64,000 bases of DNA from DASVCS01 sp036381495 (GCA_036381495.1 DASVCS010000025.1:62001-126000); one strand, 5' to 3'. Positions 48,449 through 57,853 are shown, counted from the stretch's first letter. A program made the numbers and translations. Notes: generated by a model from the letters alone, not told the origin.

Positions 48449-49528
48449 CTAGCCCTTCCCCCCGATCCCCTCGACCTCCTCCGCGATCGCGTCCGCGATG
48501 CGCTCCAGCGGCAGCACGGTGCGCGCGAACCGCGCGGCGGCGCGGGGCATGCCGTAGACCACCGAGGTCGCGGCGTCCTGCGCGATCGTCGCACCGCCGA
48601 CATCCCGGATCACGCGCAGCCCTTCGGCGCCATCCCGGCCCATTCCGGTGAGGACGATGCCGATGCTGCGCGGACCGAAGTGCTGGGCGACGGCGTGGAA
48701 CAGCGGGTCGGCGGCGGGTCGGACGCCCCAGACGGGCGGTCCATCCCCGACATCGAGGACGAGCTCCGTATCCGTGCGGCGGACCAGGAGATGGCGTCCG
48801 CCCGCGGCGACATAGACGTGGCCGGCCCGGATGACGTCGCCCGCCGCCGCCTCGACGACCGGAAGCGCGCTCGTGGCGTCGAGGCGCGCGGCGAAGGATC
48901 GTGTGAAACCGGCCGGCATGTGTTGGACGATGAGGACCGCAGCGGGGAGCCCGGCGGGCAGCCGGGGCACGAGTTCGGCGAGAGCGCGCGGCCCGCCGGT
49001 CGACGCCGCAATGGCGACGGCGGCCGTGGCCACACCGGTCCGCCGCGAGCGCGTACCGCGCGGGCGTCGTGCCTCGCGCGCCGGCATCCGGAGCGGGAGG
49101 TTCGAGAGGCGCGCCAGCGCGGCCGCTCGTAGCGCGCGTAGCAGGCGGTCGCGGAGCATCTCGAGCCCGCGGGGATCCTCCGGCGCCGGCTTCGGCACGA
49201 TCTCGACGGCGCCGTAGTCCAGTGCGGAGAGAGCGGCTTCCGCGGCGGCATCCGCGTGCGCCGAGAGGATGATCACGGGGCGCGGCACCTCGCTCATGAT
49301 GTAGCCGAGCGTGTCGAGCCCGCCCAGGTCGGGCATTTCGAGGTCCAGCGTGATCAGGTCGGGGTCGGCGTCGTGGACGCGGCGGATCGCCTCGTAGCCC
49401 GTCCCCGCCTGCGCGACCACGCGGAACTCGCGCGATTCCTCGAGTAGCGCGACGATCGTCTCGCGCATGAAACGGCTGTCCTCGACGACCAGGACGCGCG
49501 GCCGTCTTCGCGACGGCGTGGCCGTCAT
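48449..49528 (-). CDS. cheB: Chemotaxis protein-glutamate methylesterase CheB
   Basis: 359 residues from the ATG at 49528. Receiver domain 10-130 with phosphoacceptor Asp62 (LITLDLEMPDLGGLDTL). Methylesterase domain from about 165 with the catalytic triad in VAIAASTGGP (Ser), VQHMPAGFT (His) and IGIVLTGMGRDGAEGL (Asp). It removes methyl groups from receptor glutamates or deamidates glutamines. Last gene of the 15-gene che run; its stop TAG lies in the G-tract of a repeat element. Confidence 0.95.
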   Translation of the reverse strand: MTATPSRRRPRVLVVEDSRFMRETIVALLEESREFRVVAQAGTGYEAIRRVHDADPDLITLDLEMPDLGGLDTLGYIMSEVPRPVIILSAHADAAAEAALSALDYGAVEIVPKPAPEDPRGLEMLRDRLLRALRAAALARLSNLPLRMPAREARRPRGTRSRRTGVATAAVAIAASTGGPRALAELVPRLPAGLPAAVLIVQHMPAGFTRSFAARLDATSALPVVEAAAGDVIRAGHVYVAAGGRHLLVRRTDTELVLDVGDGPPVWGVRPAADPLFHAVAQHFGPRSIGIVLTGMGRDGAEGLRVIRDVGGATIAQDAATSVVYGMPRAAARFARTVLPLERIADAIAEEVEGIGGKG

Positions 49529-49610
49529 GCGGCGGACGCCCGGCCCCGCGCGAGCCGGCGATCGTACGCGCACCCGGAGCGGCCGGGCCGCGGTTCCCAC
49601 GAATTGCCCA

Positions 49611-50099
49611 TCACAACACGATGTCCCGCAGGTGCACGGACTTCACCAGCACGCGCCCGTCCGCGACACGGAAATAGACGGAACGGCCGTAGACGCCGCC
49701 GACATCCTCGCCGACGACCGGGATCCGCGCCTTCGCGAGCGCCGCCCGCGCCGCCGCGATGTTGCGCTCTCCCATGGTTCTGGTGCCCTCGCTGGCCAGT
49801 GAGGGGAACATCGAAGCGCCGCCGATCAGCCGGGCACGGATGCGCCGGCGGTCGGCGGCGTTCGCCTCCAGCATCTCGATCAGCCGCGGGATCCCCGTCG
49901 ACGCGAAGCGGCCCGGCGGTTCGACCGGTCGCCCCGGGTGCGGCTCCGGGAGCAGGAAATGCGCGAGGCCGCCCACCTGCGCCTCCGGGTCGTGGAGCGC
50001 GACGGCCACACACGAGCCGAGGCCCAACGTCACGAGCGTGGCCGTCGTGTCGCCGACCTTCAGATCGCTGGACCGCACGACCACCGCACCCTCAATCAT
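49611..50099 (-). CDS. cheD: Chemoreceptor glutamine deamidase CheD
   Basis: 162 residues. The papain-like pair is visible: Cys30 in TLGLGSCVAVALHD and His47 in GLAHFLLPEP. RLIGGASMFP and a final VRVAD-like strand complete the family. CheD deamidates receptor Gln residues and is a partner of CheC, whose gene is in the same run. ATG overlaps the cheR stop by 4 nt. Confidence 0.95.
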   Translation of the reverse strand: MIEGAVVVRSSDLKVGDTTATLVTLGLGSCVAVALHDPEAQVGGLAHFLLPEPHPGRPVEPPGRFASTGIPRLIEMLEANAADRRRIRARLIGGASMFPSLASEGTRTMGERNIAAARAALAKARIPVVGEDVGGVYGRSVYFRVADGRVLVKSVHLRDIVL

Positions 50100-51001
50100 G
50101 TCCGCCTGAAAACCCGCTCACGATGGGCAACGACCTGGAACGCGGCGGCGAGCGAGCTCGGCAGCATCTCCGCCTTGCCGAGCACCAGCACGCCGCCGGG
50201 CACGAGCGCATCGGCCAGCCGCGTCAACAGCTTCTCCTGGACCGTCCGCTCGAAGTAGATCAGCACGTTCCGACAGACGATCACGTGCTGCGCCTCCGGT
50301 AGGCGATCCGTGAGCAGGTCCAACGCCGCGAAACGGACCAACCGTCGCACCTCGTCGCGTGGCCGGTACGGCGGTCCGGGCAGGAACCAGCGTTCGCGGA
50401 TCGTCGCGGGCGTCTCCGCCAACGCGAGGTCGCCGTACTCCGCTCGGTCCGCCGCCTCGAGAGCGCCGGGGTCCACGTCCGTGCCCAGGATGCGAAACCG
50501 GCGCAGTCGATGCATCATGTCGTGCCGCGCGGCGTGCTCGAGCAACAGGATCGCCAGCGAATACGCCTCCTCGCCCGCGGCGCACCCGGCGCTCCAGATG
50601 CGGACCTCGCCGGCTGCCGGCGCGAAGAGCCCGGGCACGACGTCCTTCCGCAGCACGTCCCATACGTCCGCGTTGCGAAAGAACTTGCTCACGTTGATCG
50701 TCACCGCCGCCAGCAGGCGCTGGTACTCGGCAGGATCACGCGCGAGCAGCGCTGCGTATTCCGCGTAGCGGTGGACCCCCCGCGCGCGCATCCGCACGGC
50801 CACCCGCCGCCGGAAACACTTCTCCTTGTACGCATCGCAGAAGAAGCCCGCCTGCCGCTCGATCTGCTTCTTGAGCGCCTTCAGCTCGAGCGCATCCGCT
50901 ACACCGAGTGCGCCGTGGCCGCGCGAGGCGACGTTGCCGGCCGTGACGCCCGGCGACGCGCGCGGTGCGGATCGTACGGAAACCGCCTCACGCCGTGGCA
51001 T
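50096..51001 (-). CDS. cheR: Chemotaxis methyltransferase CheR
   Basis: 301 residues. Residues about 40-100 are the N-terminal helical CheR domain (KKQIERQAGFFCDAYKEKCFRRR, shown here as KKQIERQAGFFCDAY and KEKCFRRR). The SAM domain has VRIWSAGCAAGEEAYSLAI, FRILGTDVDPGALEAA and HVIVCRNVLIYFE. It methylates receptor glutamates. The start lies within the last codons of the DUF4388/TPR gene (14-nt overlap). No beta-subdomain alteration is obvious. No MCP receptor gene is in the window. Confidence 0.95.
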   Translation of the reverse strand: MPRREAVSVRSAPRASPGVTAGNVASRGHGALGVADALELKALKKQIERQAGFFCDAYKEKCFRRRVAVRMRARGVHRYAEYAALLARDPAEYQRLLAAVTINVSKFFRNADVWDVLRKDVVPGLFAPAAGEVRIWSAGCAAGEEAYSLAILLLEHAARHDMMHRLRRFRILGTDVDPGALEAADRAEYGDLALAETPATIRERWFLPGPPYRPRDEVRRLVRFAALDLLTDRLPEAQHVIVCRNVLIYFERTVQEKLLTRLADALVPGGVLVLGKAEMLPSSLAAAFQVVAHRERVFRRT

Positions 51002-52613
51002 TCGTCACGACCTCGACGCTGTTGCGCACCAGTTCGTTGGCCGGATTCAATTCGAGTGCGCGCCGCCAGCACTCGAGCGCTTCGTCCCGTTCCATCCGCT
51101 TGTAGTGCAGGTTGCCGAGCTTGGTGTACAGGTCATCACCCAGGCGCGGCGCCAGCCGGGCCGCGCGCTGGAAGTGCTCGAGCGCCTCGTCGTAGCGCTT
51201 CCGCCGGTACGCCAGGTCACCCAGGTTCTTGTGCGCCTGCGCGATCGCAGGATCCTCCTCGGTCGCCTGCCGGAAGCTCCGCTCCGCCGCCTCCTCATCC
51301 GACCGATGCTCCGCTACGAGACCCGCCAGGATGTGCAGCGGCGCGGAGGTGGGATGGGCTTCGAGGCCTTCCGCCACCCACGCCGCCGCAGCCTCGACGG
51401 AGCCGTCGAGCAGCGCGGCCAGCGCCACATGGTGGTAATACAGCCCCGCCGGGGGCTCGTCGGGTGCCAGACGCTTGCGGTACTCGTCGAAGGACGCGAG
51501 CGCGGCCGCGGCATCACCGGATTCCAGGAGGGCGACGCCTCGCGCCAGCGCGACGCGCGGCGTCCCCGGCCGCAGCGCCTCCGCCTCATCCAGCACGAGT
51601 AGTGCGTCCGCCGGCCGGCCCAGCCGGTTCAATGCGAACGCCAGGTTCATGAACGCCGCGTAGCTCGGACCGTTCTCCTCCAGCAACGACTTCAGCATCT
51701 TCACTGCATCGCGGTCCTTCCCCTCGCGGATCGCGATCAGCGCCAGATGGAAGCGCGCGGAGACATCGCCGCGGCGCAGCTCCAGCACACGGCGGAACTC
51801 GCGCGCCGCCTCCTCCAGGATACCGGTCTGGTAGAACGCGATCCCCAGGTTGCGGTGCTCGAGCACCTCCGCGTCCCGCACCTGCTCCGCCGCGCCCGAC
51901 GCCCGGCGCCCGACCCGGTGCGCGAACCCCGCCTGGATCAGGCCGTACAGCGCCTTGCCGACGTCGAACTCGCCCAGGCCGGTCTCATCGATCAGCTCCT
52001 GTACCGTCCGCGAGCCGTCGAGCAGCGGGATCAGGCGCTCCTGCTCCGGCGTCAACTCGACATCCGATGCGCGCAGCCGCGCGACCTCGACCTCGAAGAG
52101 CAGGTCGAGCGTCGGGATCTTCTTCTCGATGAGACTCCACTCGTCCACCCGCCGCGCGCCTTCGAGCAGCAGACTCTCCGGGTTGATCGAAAGCACCGTC
52201 TCGCCCGGCGGCGGACGCTGGTCCACCTCGAAGTAGAAACTCCCCCGCGTCCAGGTGAAGAGTGAATAGACCGCCTCCTCGACCTGGATGCGGATGTACG
52301 CCTCGAGTTGCGCCTGGTCCAGCACACCCTGCTCGACCAGGATCTCGCCGAGCCGGCGGTCCGGCTCCCGCGCCTGCTGCTCGACCACCTGCGTCAGCAC
52401 GTCGTGCGGGATCACGCCGTCACGCACCAGCAGATCGCCCAGCCGGTCCCGCCGGTTCACGATCGCCGCGTGCGTGATGCGCCCGCGGTCGAAGTAGATC
52501 TGGCCGAACCGCGACCGGTCCGTCACCGACAGACACCCGGTCTTCTGCCCCATCGCCAGGAGCTGGCACACATCCGCCAGGCTCGCCTCGTTCAGGCTCC
52601 CCTTGATCGCCAT
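50988..52613 (-). CDS. DUF4388 and TPR protein
   Basis: 541 residues. Residues 1 to about 165 form a DUF4388 domain (MAIKGSLNEASLADVCQLLA, GQIYFDRGRITHA, RRLGEILVEQGVL, YSLFTWTRGSFYFEVDQRPP). A winged-helix-like segment follows at about 180-240 (LDGSRTVQELIDETGLGEFDV), and TPR repeats run from about 255 to 525. DUF4388 is found in regulators of gliding, EPS and pili in myxobacteria, cyanobacteria and related lineages. Together with the second such protein at 56720 it may connect the MglA/roadblock module to Che signalling. Confidence 0.85.
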   Translation of the reverse strand: MAIKGSLNEASLADVCQLLAMGQKTGCLSVTDRSRFGQIYFDRGRITHAAIVNRRDRLGDLLVRDGVIPHDVLTQVVEQQAREPDRRLGEILVEQGVLDQAQLEAYIRIQVEEAVYSLFTWTRGSFYFEVDQRPPPGETVLSINPESLLLEGARRVDEWSLIEKKIPTLDLLFEVEVARLRASDVELTPEQERLIPLLDGSRTVQELIDETGLGEFDVGKALYGLIQAGFAHRVGRRASGAAEQVRDAEVLEHRNLGIAFYQTGILEEAAREFRRVLELRRGDVSARFHLALIAIREGKDRDAVKMLKSLLEENGPSYAAFMNLAFALNRLGRPADALLVLDEAEALRPGTPRVALARGVALLESGDAAAALASFDEYRKRLAPDEPPAGLYYHHVALAALLDGSVEAAAAWVAEGLEAHPTSAPLHILAGLVAEHRSDEEAAERSFRQATEEDPAIAQAHKNLGDLAYRRKRYDEALEHFQRAARLAPRLGDDLYTKLGNLHYKRMERDEALECWRRALELNPANELVRNSVEVVTNATA

Positions 52614-52617
52614 TGCG

Positions 52618-54450
52618 CTACTCCGGCTCCTCGACCAGCCAGTCCTCGACGTACGGCCAATGCCAGACGACGTTCTCGCGACTGCGCAGCTCTTCCACCC
52701 GCGCCCGCGTCATCGCGCTGGCCGCGCCGGCCGATGACCCGCCACGTCCGCCCTCGTCCGCGGACGCCTTGCCGGCCGCACGCGGCGATGCGGCGGCCCC
52801 CTTGCCACGAGGCTTCGCCGCCGCGTCCGACCGCTCCTCCGCCCCGCCTCCGGCCGGCAATTCGACCACCAGTCCACTCTCGAGCCGCGTACGCAGCCGT
52901 TCTTCCAGTCCGCGCAGCTCCTGCGGCGGCCGCGACGCCGCGAACGCAAGCTGCGCCCCCGAGCGGTACAGGAAATCGAAGAGATGGAACAGCTCCTCCT
53001 GTGCCCGCTCCGTATCCGCGAGCGCATCGAGATCGTCGACCAGCAGCGCGCGGGCCCGGCGATACCGCAGCCGCCACCCGTCCGCCTGGTTGCGTTCGAG
53101 CGCCTCGATCAGCTCCTCGACGAACGCCCGCCCCTCGACGTACGCCAGCGGCCGGTCGGGGTGGGCGCCCAGCAGCCGGTGCCCGAGCGCGGCAAGCAAC
53201 GCCGTCTTGCCGGAACCCGGTGGGCCGTGGATGAAGAACGGGTTGTACCGCGCCCCCGGCGCCTCCGCGACGGCCAGCGCGGCTCGCACCGCCAGGCTGT
53301 CGGCCGGCAGCCGCAGGTTCTCGACGCTGTGGCCGGCCGGCGGCGCGGGGAGCGGACGCATCCGCTCACGCACCGCGGCCAGCAACGCCTCCGCGTCGTC
53401 CCTGCGGTCCGGATCCCGCAACAGGTCGCGCCGGTTGCGCTCCGCCGCGCCCGGATCCAGTGAATCGATCTCGAGCGCGATCTCGCGCAACCGCTCGACA
53501 TCCGCTTCGTATCCGCGGATCAGCGCCTCGACCTCCTCCTCGTCGCCGGGCGCCCGCAGCGCATCCTCGAGCCGCCGCGTCCGATAGCCTTCGCCTTCCC
53601 ACCGCAGGATCGCGTCGGCGATCTGCCGCTCGACCGGCGACTGCGAGACCACGGCATCCACGGTATCAGAGATCTCGGCCAGGAATGCGTTGAACTCGGG
53701 GGCATCCCGCCGGGCGCCCTCCAGCCCCAGCAGCGCCGGCACCTCATCCGCGGTGACCGCCCGCCCTTCCAGCTCCTGGACCGCAACCAGCCGGTTCAGC
53801 GCACCCTGCAACTCCCGGACGTTCGCGAACGCGATACGCGCAAGCGCCTCGGCCACCCCCTCTTCCAGCGGCTGCTCCCGCTCGGCCGCCTTGCGCCGCA
53901 CGATCGCGACACGCGTCTCGTAGTCCGGCGCCGCGATGTCCACGATCAGCCCGCCGGAGAAGCGCGAGAGCAGCCGCTCGTCCAGGCCGTCGATCTCCTG
54001 TGGCGGCCGATCGCTCGTCAGGACGACCTGCCCACCGCGGGACGACAACGTGTCCCACGCCCGCAACAGCTCCTCCTGCGTCCGGTGCCGCCCTGCCAGG
54101 AACTGGACATCATCCAGCAGAAGCAGGTCGATCTCGTCGAGCCGGCTGCGGAACGCATCCCGATCGCCCGCCTCGATCGCCGCCGTCACCCCTTCCATGA
54201 AGTGCTCGAGCGTGTCATAGACCACGCGCAGCTCCGGGTGCACCCGCCGCGCGTGGTTCCCGATCGCCGTCACCAGATGCGTCTTGCCCAGCCCCGACGC
54301 GCTGTAGACGAAGAAGGGATTGTACGTCGCCCCCGGCGACTCGGCCACGCGCCGCGCCGCCGCGCACGCCAGCCGGTTCGCCGCGCCGATCACGTACGCG
54401 TCGAACGTGAACCGGGACTCGAGGCCGATCTGCGCCATCGCCGAGCTCAT
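52618..54450 (-). CDS. DnaA-like protein with two ATPase domains and no DNA-binding domain IV
   Basis: 610 residues. Residues about 14-240 are a DnaA domain III: FTFDAYVIGAANRLA, YNPFFVYSASGLGKTHL (Walker A 50-57), LLLLDDVQFLAG (Walker B Asp113-Asp114), QVVLTSDRPPQEI and the arginine-finger region LLSRFSGGLIV. After a helical linker, residues about 380-545 are a second, diverged copy: RYNPFFIHGPPGSGKTALL (Lys415), ALLVDDLDALADT and LAFAASRPPQELRGLEERL. The C-terminal domain IV that binds DnaA boxes is absent; a disordered Ala/Gly tail and ENVVWHWPYVEDWLVEEPE end the protein. Start overlaps the MglA stop by 4 nt. Function unknown; not the replication initiator. Confidence 0.88.
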   Translation of the reverse strand: MSSAMAQIGLESRFTFDAYVIGAANRLACAAARRVAESPGATYNPFFVYSASGLGKTHLVTAIGNHARRVHPELRVVYDTLEHFMEGVTAAIEAGDRDAFRSRLDEIDLLLLDDVQFLAGRHRTQEELLRAWDTLSSRGGQVVLTSDRPPQEIDGLDERLLSRFSGGLIVDIAAPDYETRVAIVRRKAAEREQPLEEGVAEALARIAFANVRELQGALNRLVAVQELEGRAVTADEVPALLGLEGARRDAPEFNAFLAEISDTVDAVVSQSPVERQIADAILRWEGEGYRTRRLEDALRAPGDEEEVEALIRGYEADVERLREIALEIDSLDPGAAERNRRDLLRDPDRRDDAEALLAAVRERMRPLPAPPAGHSVENLRLPADSLAVRAALAVAEAPGARYNPFFIHGPPGSGKTALLAALGHRLLGAHPDRPLAYVEGRAFVEELIEALERNQADGWRLRYRRARALLVDDLDALADTERAQEELFHLFDFLYRSGAQLAFAASRPPQELRGLEERLRTRLESGLVVELPAGGGAEERSDAAAKPRGKGAAASPRAAGKASADEGGRGGSSAGAASAMTRARVEELRSRENVVWHWPYVEDWLVEEPE

Positions 54451-55064
54451 CCGTTCCCGCCCGGCACCAGCGGTTGCCGGTATTTCTGCGAGAGACTCCG
54501 CAGGACCCCCTCGCTGATCGCACGCAACGTCGCGAGCACGCCCTCGCCCGACACGGCCGCCGCCGAGACCGAAGGCAAACCGCGGAAGTTGAGTGCATCC
54601 TCGAGATCCTCGATGGGGACCGCGCCCGGCAGATCCCGCTTGTTGTACTGCATCACGAGCGGCAGGTCCCGGATGTCCATCCCCTGATCGAGCAGGTTCT
54701 CCTGGAGGTTCCGCAGACTCTCGATGTTCTCGTCGAACTGCTCACGCTGCGAATCCGCAACGAAAACCACGCCATCGGCGCCGCGCAGGACCAGCTTGCG
54801 CGTCGCGTTGTAGTAGACCTGGCCGGGCACCGTGTAGAGCTGGATCCGCGTGCGGAACCCCGAGATCGAGCCGAGGTCGAGCGGCAGGAAGTCGAAGAAC
54901 AACGTCCGATCCGTCTCCGTGGCCAGCGAGATCATCTGCCCCTTGCGCGCGTCCGGCACCGAGGCGTGCACGTATTGGAGGTTCGTCGTCTTCCCCGAAC
55001 GCCCGGGCCCGTAATAGACCACCTTGCAGGTGATCTCCTTGGTCGAGTGGTTGACCAGCGACAT
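54447..55064 (-). CDS. mglA: MglA-type small GTPase
   Basis: 205 residues. G1 KVVYYGPGRSGKTTNLQYV, ATETDRTLFFDFLPLDLG (switch I area), VPGQVYYNATRKLVLRGADGVVFVADSQ (switch II and G3 with the MglA-type 'VPGQ') and G4 VMQYNKRDLPG are all as in Myxococcus MglA. MglA is a polarity switch for gliding and pilus motility. The ATG and the preceding roadblock TGA share a base (TGATG). Two roadblock proteins upstream are candidate GAP/MglB partners. Confidence 0.95.
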   Translation of the reverse strand: MSLVNHSTKEITCKVVYYGPGRSGKTTNLQYVHASVPDARKGQMISLATETDRTLFFDFLPLDLGSISGFRTRIQLYTVPGQVYYNATRKLVLRGADGVVFVADSQREQFDENIESLRNLQENLLDQGMDIRDLPLVMQYNKRDLPGAVPIEDLEDALNFRGLPSVSAAAVSGEGVLATLRAISEGVLRSLSQKYRQPLVPGGNG

Positions 55065-55558
55065 CAGCCCTCATCCAACCATTCGGGGGGGAGCACGTGC
55101 CTGAGCCCGGCCTCGAGCTCCTGCTCGAAGCTCTCCGCCGTCACCTCCGGTCCCCGCAGACTGAACTCCGGCAACGCGGCGACCGTACGCGCGAACTGCT
55201 CGAAGAAGACGCCGACCAGGCCGAGCGACGAGTCCTCATCGAAGATCGCGACCAGGATCAGCTCCTCTGCCGGCGTCCGGAACGGCGCGAGGAAGAGCTG
55301 GCGCGTACGCCCCGCGTGGTGCAGGTGCGTCCAGCGCTCGGCGCCCGTCAGCCCCGCGAGCGCCCGCGCCGATGCGTGCGCGGCCGCGGCCAGCGAAGCG
55401 ACGTTCGCCACTTCGTAGCTGCTCGTGAGGCCGTGCTGTGCCAGGATCTGGCCGCTCCCGTTCACCAGCAGCGCGACCCGCACCTTCGCCTCCCGGACGA
55501 ACGTCTCGACGGGCCCCCGCAGGGCCGCGACCAGCGGTCCCAGGTCGCCGCGCCTCAC
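55064..55558 (-). CDS. Roadblock/LC7-domain protein (MglB-like)
   Basis: 164 residues. A single roadblock fold: VRVALLVNGSGQILAQHGL, SLAAAAHASARALAGLTG, HLHHAGRTRQLFLAPFRTPAEELILVAIFDED (strands in sequence), LGLVGVFFEQFARTV. A short tail follows. Immediate upstream partner of mglA, as mglB is in myxobacteria; expected to dimerise and act on the GTPase. 4-nt overlap with the next roadblock gene. Confidence 0.85.
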   Translation of the reverse strand: MRRGDLGPLVAALRGPVETFVREAKVRVALLVNGSGQILAQHGLTSSYEVANVASLAAAAHASARALAGLTGAERWTHLHHAGRTRQLFLAPFRTPAEELILVAIFDEDSSLGLVGVFFEQFARTVAALPEFSLRGPEVTAESFEQELEAGLRHVLPPEWLDEG

Positions 55559-55902
55559 CGGAGACCGTCCGCGGTCCTGCGCGCTTCCAAGCGGATCCGC
55601 CCCAGTTGCGCATCCGGTTCGGCCACCACGACGACCAGCACGTCGGCGGCGGCCGCCACGATCACGTGCCCGGACTCCGCTTCGAGCTGCAACGTCTCGA
55701 CGGCGCCGAACGACGCCGACTCCGCCGCACGCCGGCTCCTGCGGAACGCCGACGCCGACAGCGCCGCCAGCGCGGGCGCCGCGACATCCGCAGCGACCTC
55801 CGCGGCGACGGGCACCCCGGCATCCGCGTCCACCACGAGCGCGGCACGGACGCCGGCCACCCGGGTCAACCCCTCGAGCGTGCGTTCGAACGAATCACTC
55901 AT
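55555..55902 (-). CDS. Second roadblock/LC7-domain protein
   Basis: 115 residues, the length of a bare roadblock domain. ERTLEGLTRVAGVRAALVVD, VPVAAEVAADVAAPALAALSASAFRRS and VETLQLEAESGHVIVAAAADVLVVVVAEPDAQLGRIR (last two strands and helix) fit the fold. Two different roadblock proteins next to one GTPase suggest a heterodimeric regulator or scaffold. Overlaps neighbours by 4 nt on both sides. Confidence 0.82.
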   Translation of the reverse strand: MSDSFERTLEGLTRVAGVRAALVVDADAGVPVAAEVAADVAAPALAALSASAFRRSRRAAESASFGAVETLQLEAESGHVIVAAAADVLVVVVAEPDAQLGRIRLEARRTADGLR

Positions 55903-56723
55903 GGCGCTCCCTCGATGAAGTCACGGGCGCGTTCCGCCGCGCGAACGGCCGTGCGCCGGATCCAGCCGGCCGGCGCATCCCGCCGCGCCGCGACCAGAAC
56001 GAACAGCTCCGGGCTCAGCGGCGCGATGTGCAGCACGGCCGCGTCAGTCTCGAGCAGAAAGCCCGACCACGCGCCGAGCGCCAGATGCTCGACCGTGCGG
56101 ACCGCCTCCTCGACGGCCTCGCCCAGGACGGCGCCGAGCGCTTCCACCCGCTCTCCATCGCCATGCGCGAGCGTGCCCGCCAGCACCAGCCCCCGTGCAT
56201 CCACGACCAACGCTCCCAGGAAGACCGGATCTTCCAGCAGGAACTCGAACAGCCGGCTCGGATCCCGCACGGCCGCCGCCCCCGGTGCCGGAACCGCCGA
56301 CTCCCGAGGCAGTCGCTCCCGCAACCAGGCGAGTGCCTCCCGGACCGCGGGATCCATCGGACGCGCCGCCGCCGCCTGCTCGAGATGCCACTGCGCCGTG
56401 CCGAGGTCCGCGCGCTCGAGCGCCGCGAAGCCCATTCCGCGGTGCGCATCGAAATTGCCGGGATCCAGACGCAAGACCGTCGACCACTCGTCACAGGCAC
56501 GTTCCCGGTCACCGGACTCGAGGTACAACCCCGCGAGCAGCGCATGCCCCTCGATGTGCGTCGGGTGTCGCTCGAGCGCGCGCGTACACACCCGCATCGC
56601 GGCGTCCAACTGCCCCTGGCGGCGGTATGCCCGCGCCAGCGGCAGGAACGCGGGCGCGCTCGGATCGCGCGCCACCTCTGCGCTCCATCGCTGCATCTCG
56701 TCCAGCGCCGGGTTTCCGCTCAT
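55899..56723 (-). CDS. TPR protein with C-terminal roadblock-like domain
   Basis: 274 residues. Residues about 10-130 are three to four TPR units (PLARAYRRQGQLDAAMRVCTRALERHP is the first, given here as PLARAYRRQGQLDAAM). Residues about 155-270 look like another roadblock fold (FLGALVVDARGLVLAGTL, EALGAVLGEAVEEAVRTVEHLALG, VLHIAPLSPELFVLVAARRD). This would be the third roadblock-type partner for the MglA GTPase. 4-nt overlaps with both neighbours. Confidence 0.75.
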   Translation of the reverse strand: MSGNPALDEMQRWSAEVARDPSAPAFLPLARAYRRQGQLDAAMRVCTRALERHPTHIEGHALLAGLYLESGDRERACDEWSTVLRLDPGNFDAHRGMGFAALERADLGTAQWHLEQAAAARPMDPAVREALAWLRERLPRESAVPAPGAAAVRDPSRLFEFLLEDPVFLGALVVDARGLVLAGTLAHGDGERVEALGAVLGEAVEEAVRTVEHLALGAWSGFLLETDAAVLHIAPLSPELFVLVAARRDAPAGWIRRTAVRAAERARDFIEGAP

Positions 56724-57853
56724 CCGCTCGCCACACCCTCTCCCGCAAGGACTTCCTTCAGCGCGTGCAGCGCCGGGAGTGCGCGCAGGACCGCAGTATC
56801 CCGCTCGTCATCCGGAACCAGTCGCAGGTACGTCTCCCACGCCCGAGCCGCGCGCTCGAAATCGCCGATCCGCACGGCCGCGAAACCGAGGTGATAGTGA
56901 GCCGCGACCGAAAGCGGATCCAGCCCCACGGCGCGCGCGAACGCCTCCGTCGCCGCACGCATCCGCCCTTGCCCCAGCCACGCCTGCCCCTCCATCAACG
57001 CCAGCGCGCCGTGCTCCGGATACCGCGCCTCGAGTTCGGCCGCCAGCCGCCCCGCCGCCTCGTACTCCCCCTTGCTCAGCAACCGCGCCACCTCCTGCAA
57101 CGCCGACTCGAACTCCTGCGCCGACAACCGCGACGGCCGCTCCTGCACCTGCACCACTCCCGTGCTCACCAGACCGAAGACGATCTTCGCCACATCGAAG
57201 CTGCTCCGTCCCAGCGCCGCCGCGATCTGCCGCAGATCCCGCTCGCCGTCGATCTCCCCCAGCACCTCCCACTCCTCCGGGTGCAGGTCGAGCGGCGCCG
57301 CACCCGCATCCTCCGTCGGCGCGAGGATCGGCACCGACTCGACACTCGGGATCCGCGACTCGAGACGCGCCCACTCGTCGATCCGCCGCGCGCCCTCCAT
57401 TAACAGCGACTCGACCCGGATCCGGATCTCGACCGAGCCATGATCGACCGCCGGCTGGTCCTCGAACCGGAAATCGCCCTCATCCCACGACATCAGGTCG
57501 TAGATCACCTCCTCGACCTGGAACCGGAGATGCCGCTCCAGCTCATCCGGCGCGACGCTCCCCATCTCGATCAGGATCTCCCCCAGCCGCCGACCGGGCG
57601 ACTCCTGCTGCAACTCGAGCGCGCGCTGGAGTTCGCGTTCCGTCAACTTCCCCGCGCGCAGGAGCTGCTGCCCGAGACGACGCGACGAACGACGCCGCAT
57701 CGCGAAGACGATCATCCCCCGATCGAAATGGACCACCGCCTCATCACCCCTGCGTTCGCCGCGCACCGTCAGTACGCCCGTCTTGCGCGCCAGCTCCATC
57801 AACTGCAAGACGTCCTGGATGCTCAGCTCCCTGAGCGGCCCCTCGATCGCCAT
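56720..57853 (-). CDS. DUF4388 and TPR protein (shorter paralogue)
   Basis: 377 residues with the same design as the 541-residue protein at 50988: DUF4388 at 1 to about 165 (MAIEGPLRELSIQDVLQLME, VVHFDRGMIVFAMRRRSS, RRLGEILIEMGSV, YDLMSWDEGDFRFEDQP), a winged-helix-like LDLHPEEWEVLGEIDGERDLRQIAAALG segment, and two to three TPR units at the end. Duplication and divergence within one operon indicate two related adaptor roles. Confidence 0.85.
   Translation of the reverse strand: MAIEGPLRELSIQDVLQLMELARKTGVLTVRGERRGDEAVVHFDRGMIVFAMRRRSSRRLGQQLLRAGKLTERELQRALELQQESPGRRLGEILIEMGSVAPDELERHLRFQVEEVIYDLMSWDEGDFRFEDQPAVDHGSVEIRIRVESLLMEGARRIDEWARLESRIPSVESVPILAPTEDAGAAPLDLHPEEWEVLGEIDGERDLRQIAAALGRSSFDVAKIVFGLVSTGVVQVQERPSRLSAQEFESALQEVARLLSKGEYEAAGRLAAELEARYPEHGALALMEGQAWLGQGRMRAATEAFARAVGLDPLSVAAHYHLGFAAVRIGDFERAARAWETYLRLVPDDERDTAVLRALPALHALKEVLAGEGVASG

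Noticed and set aside
52618..54450. Chromosomal replication initiator dnaA and an origin
   Set aside because: No domain IV, no dnaN/recF neighbours and no cluster of DnaA boxes or AT-rich unwinding region.
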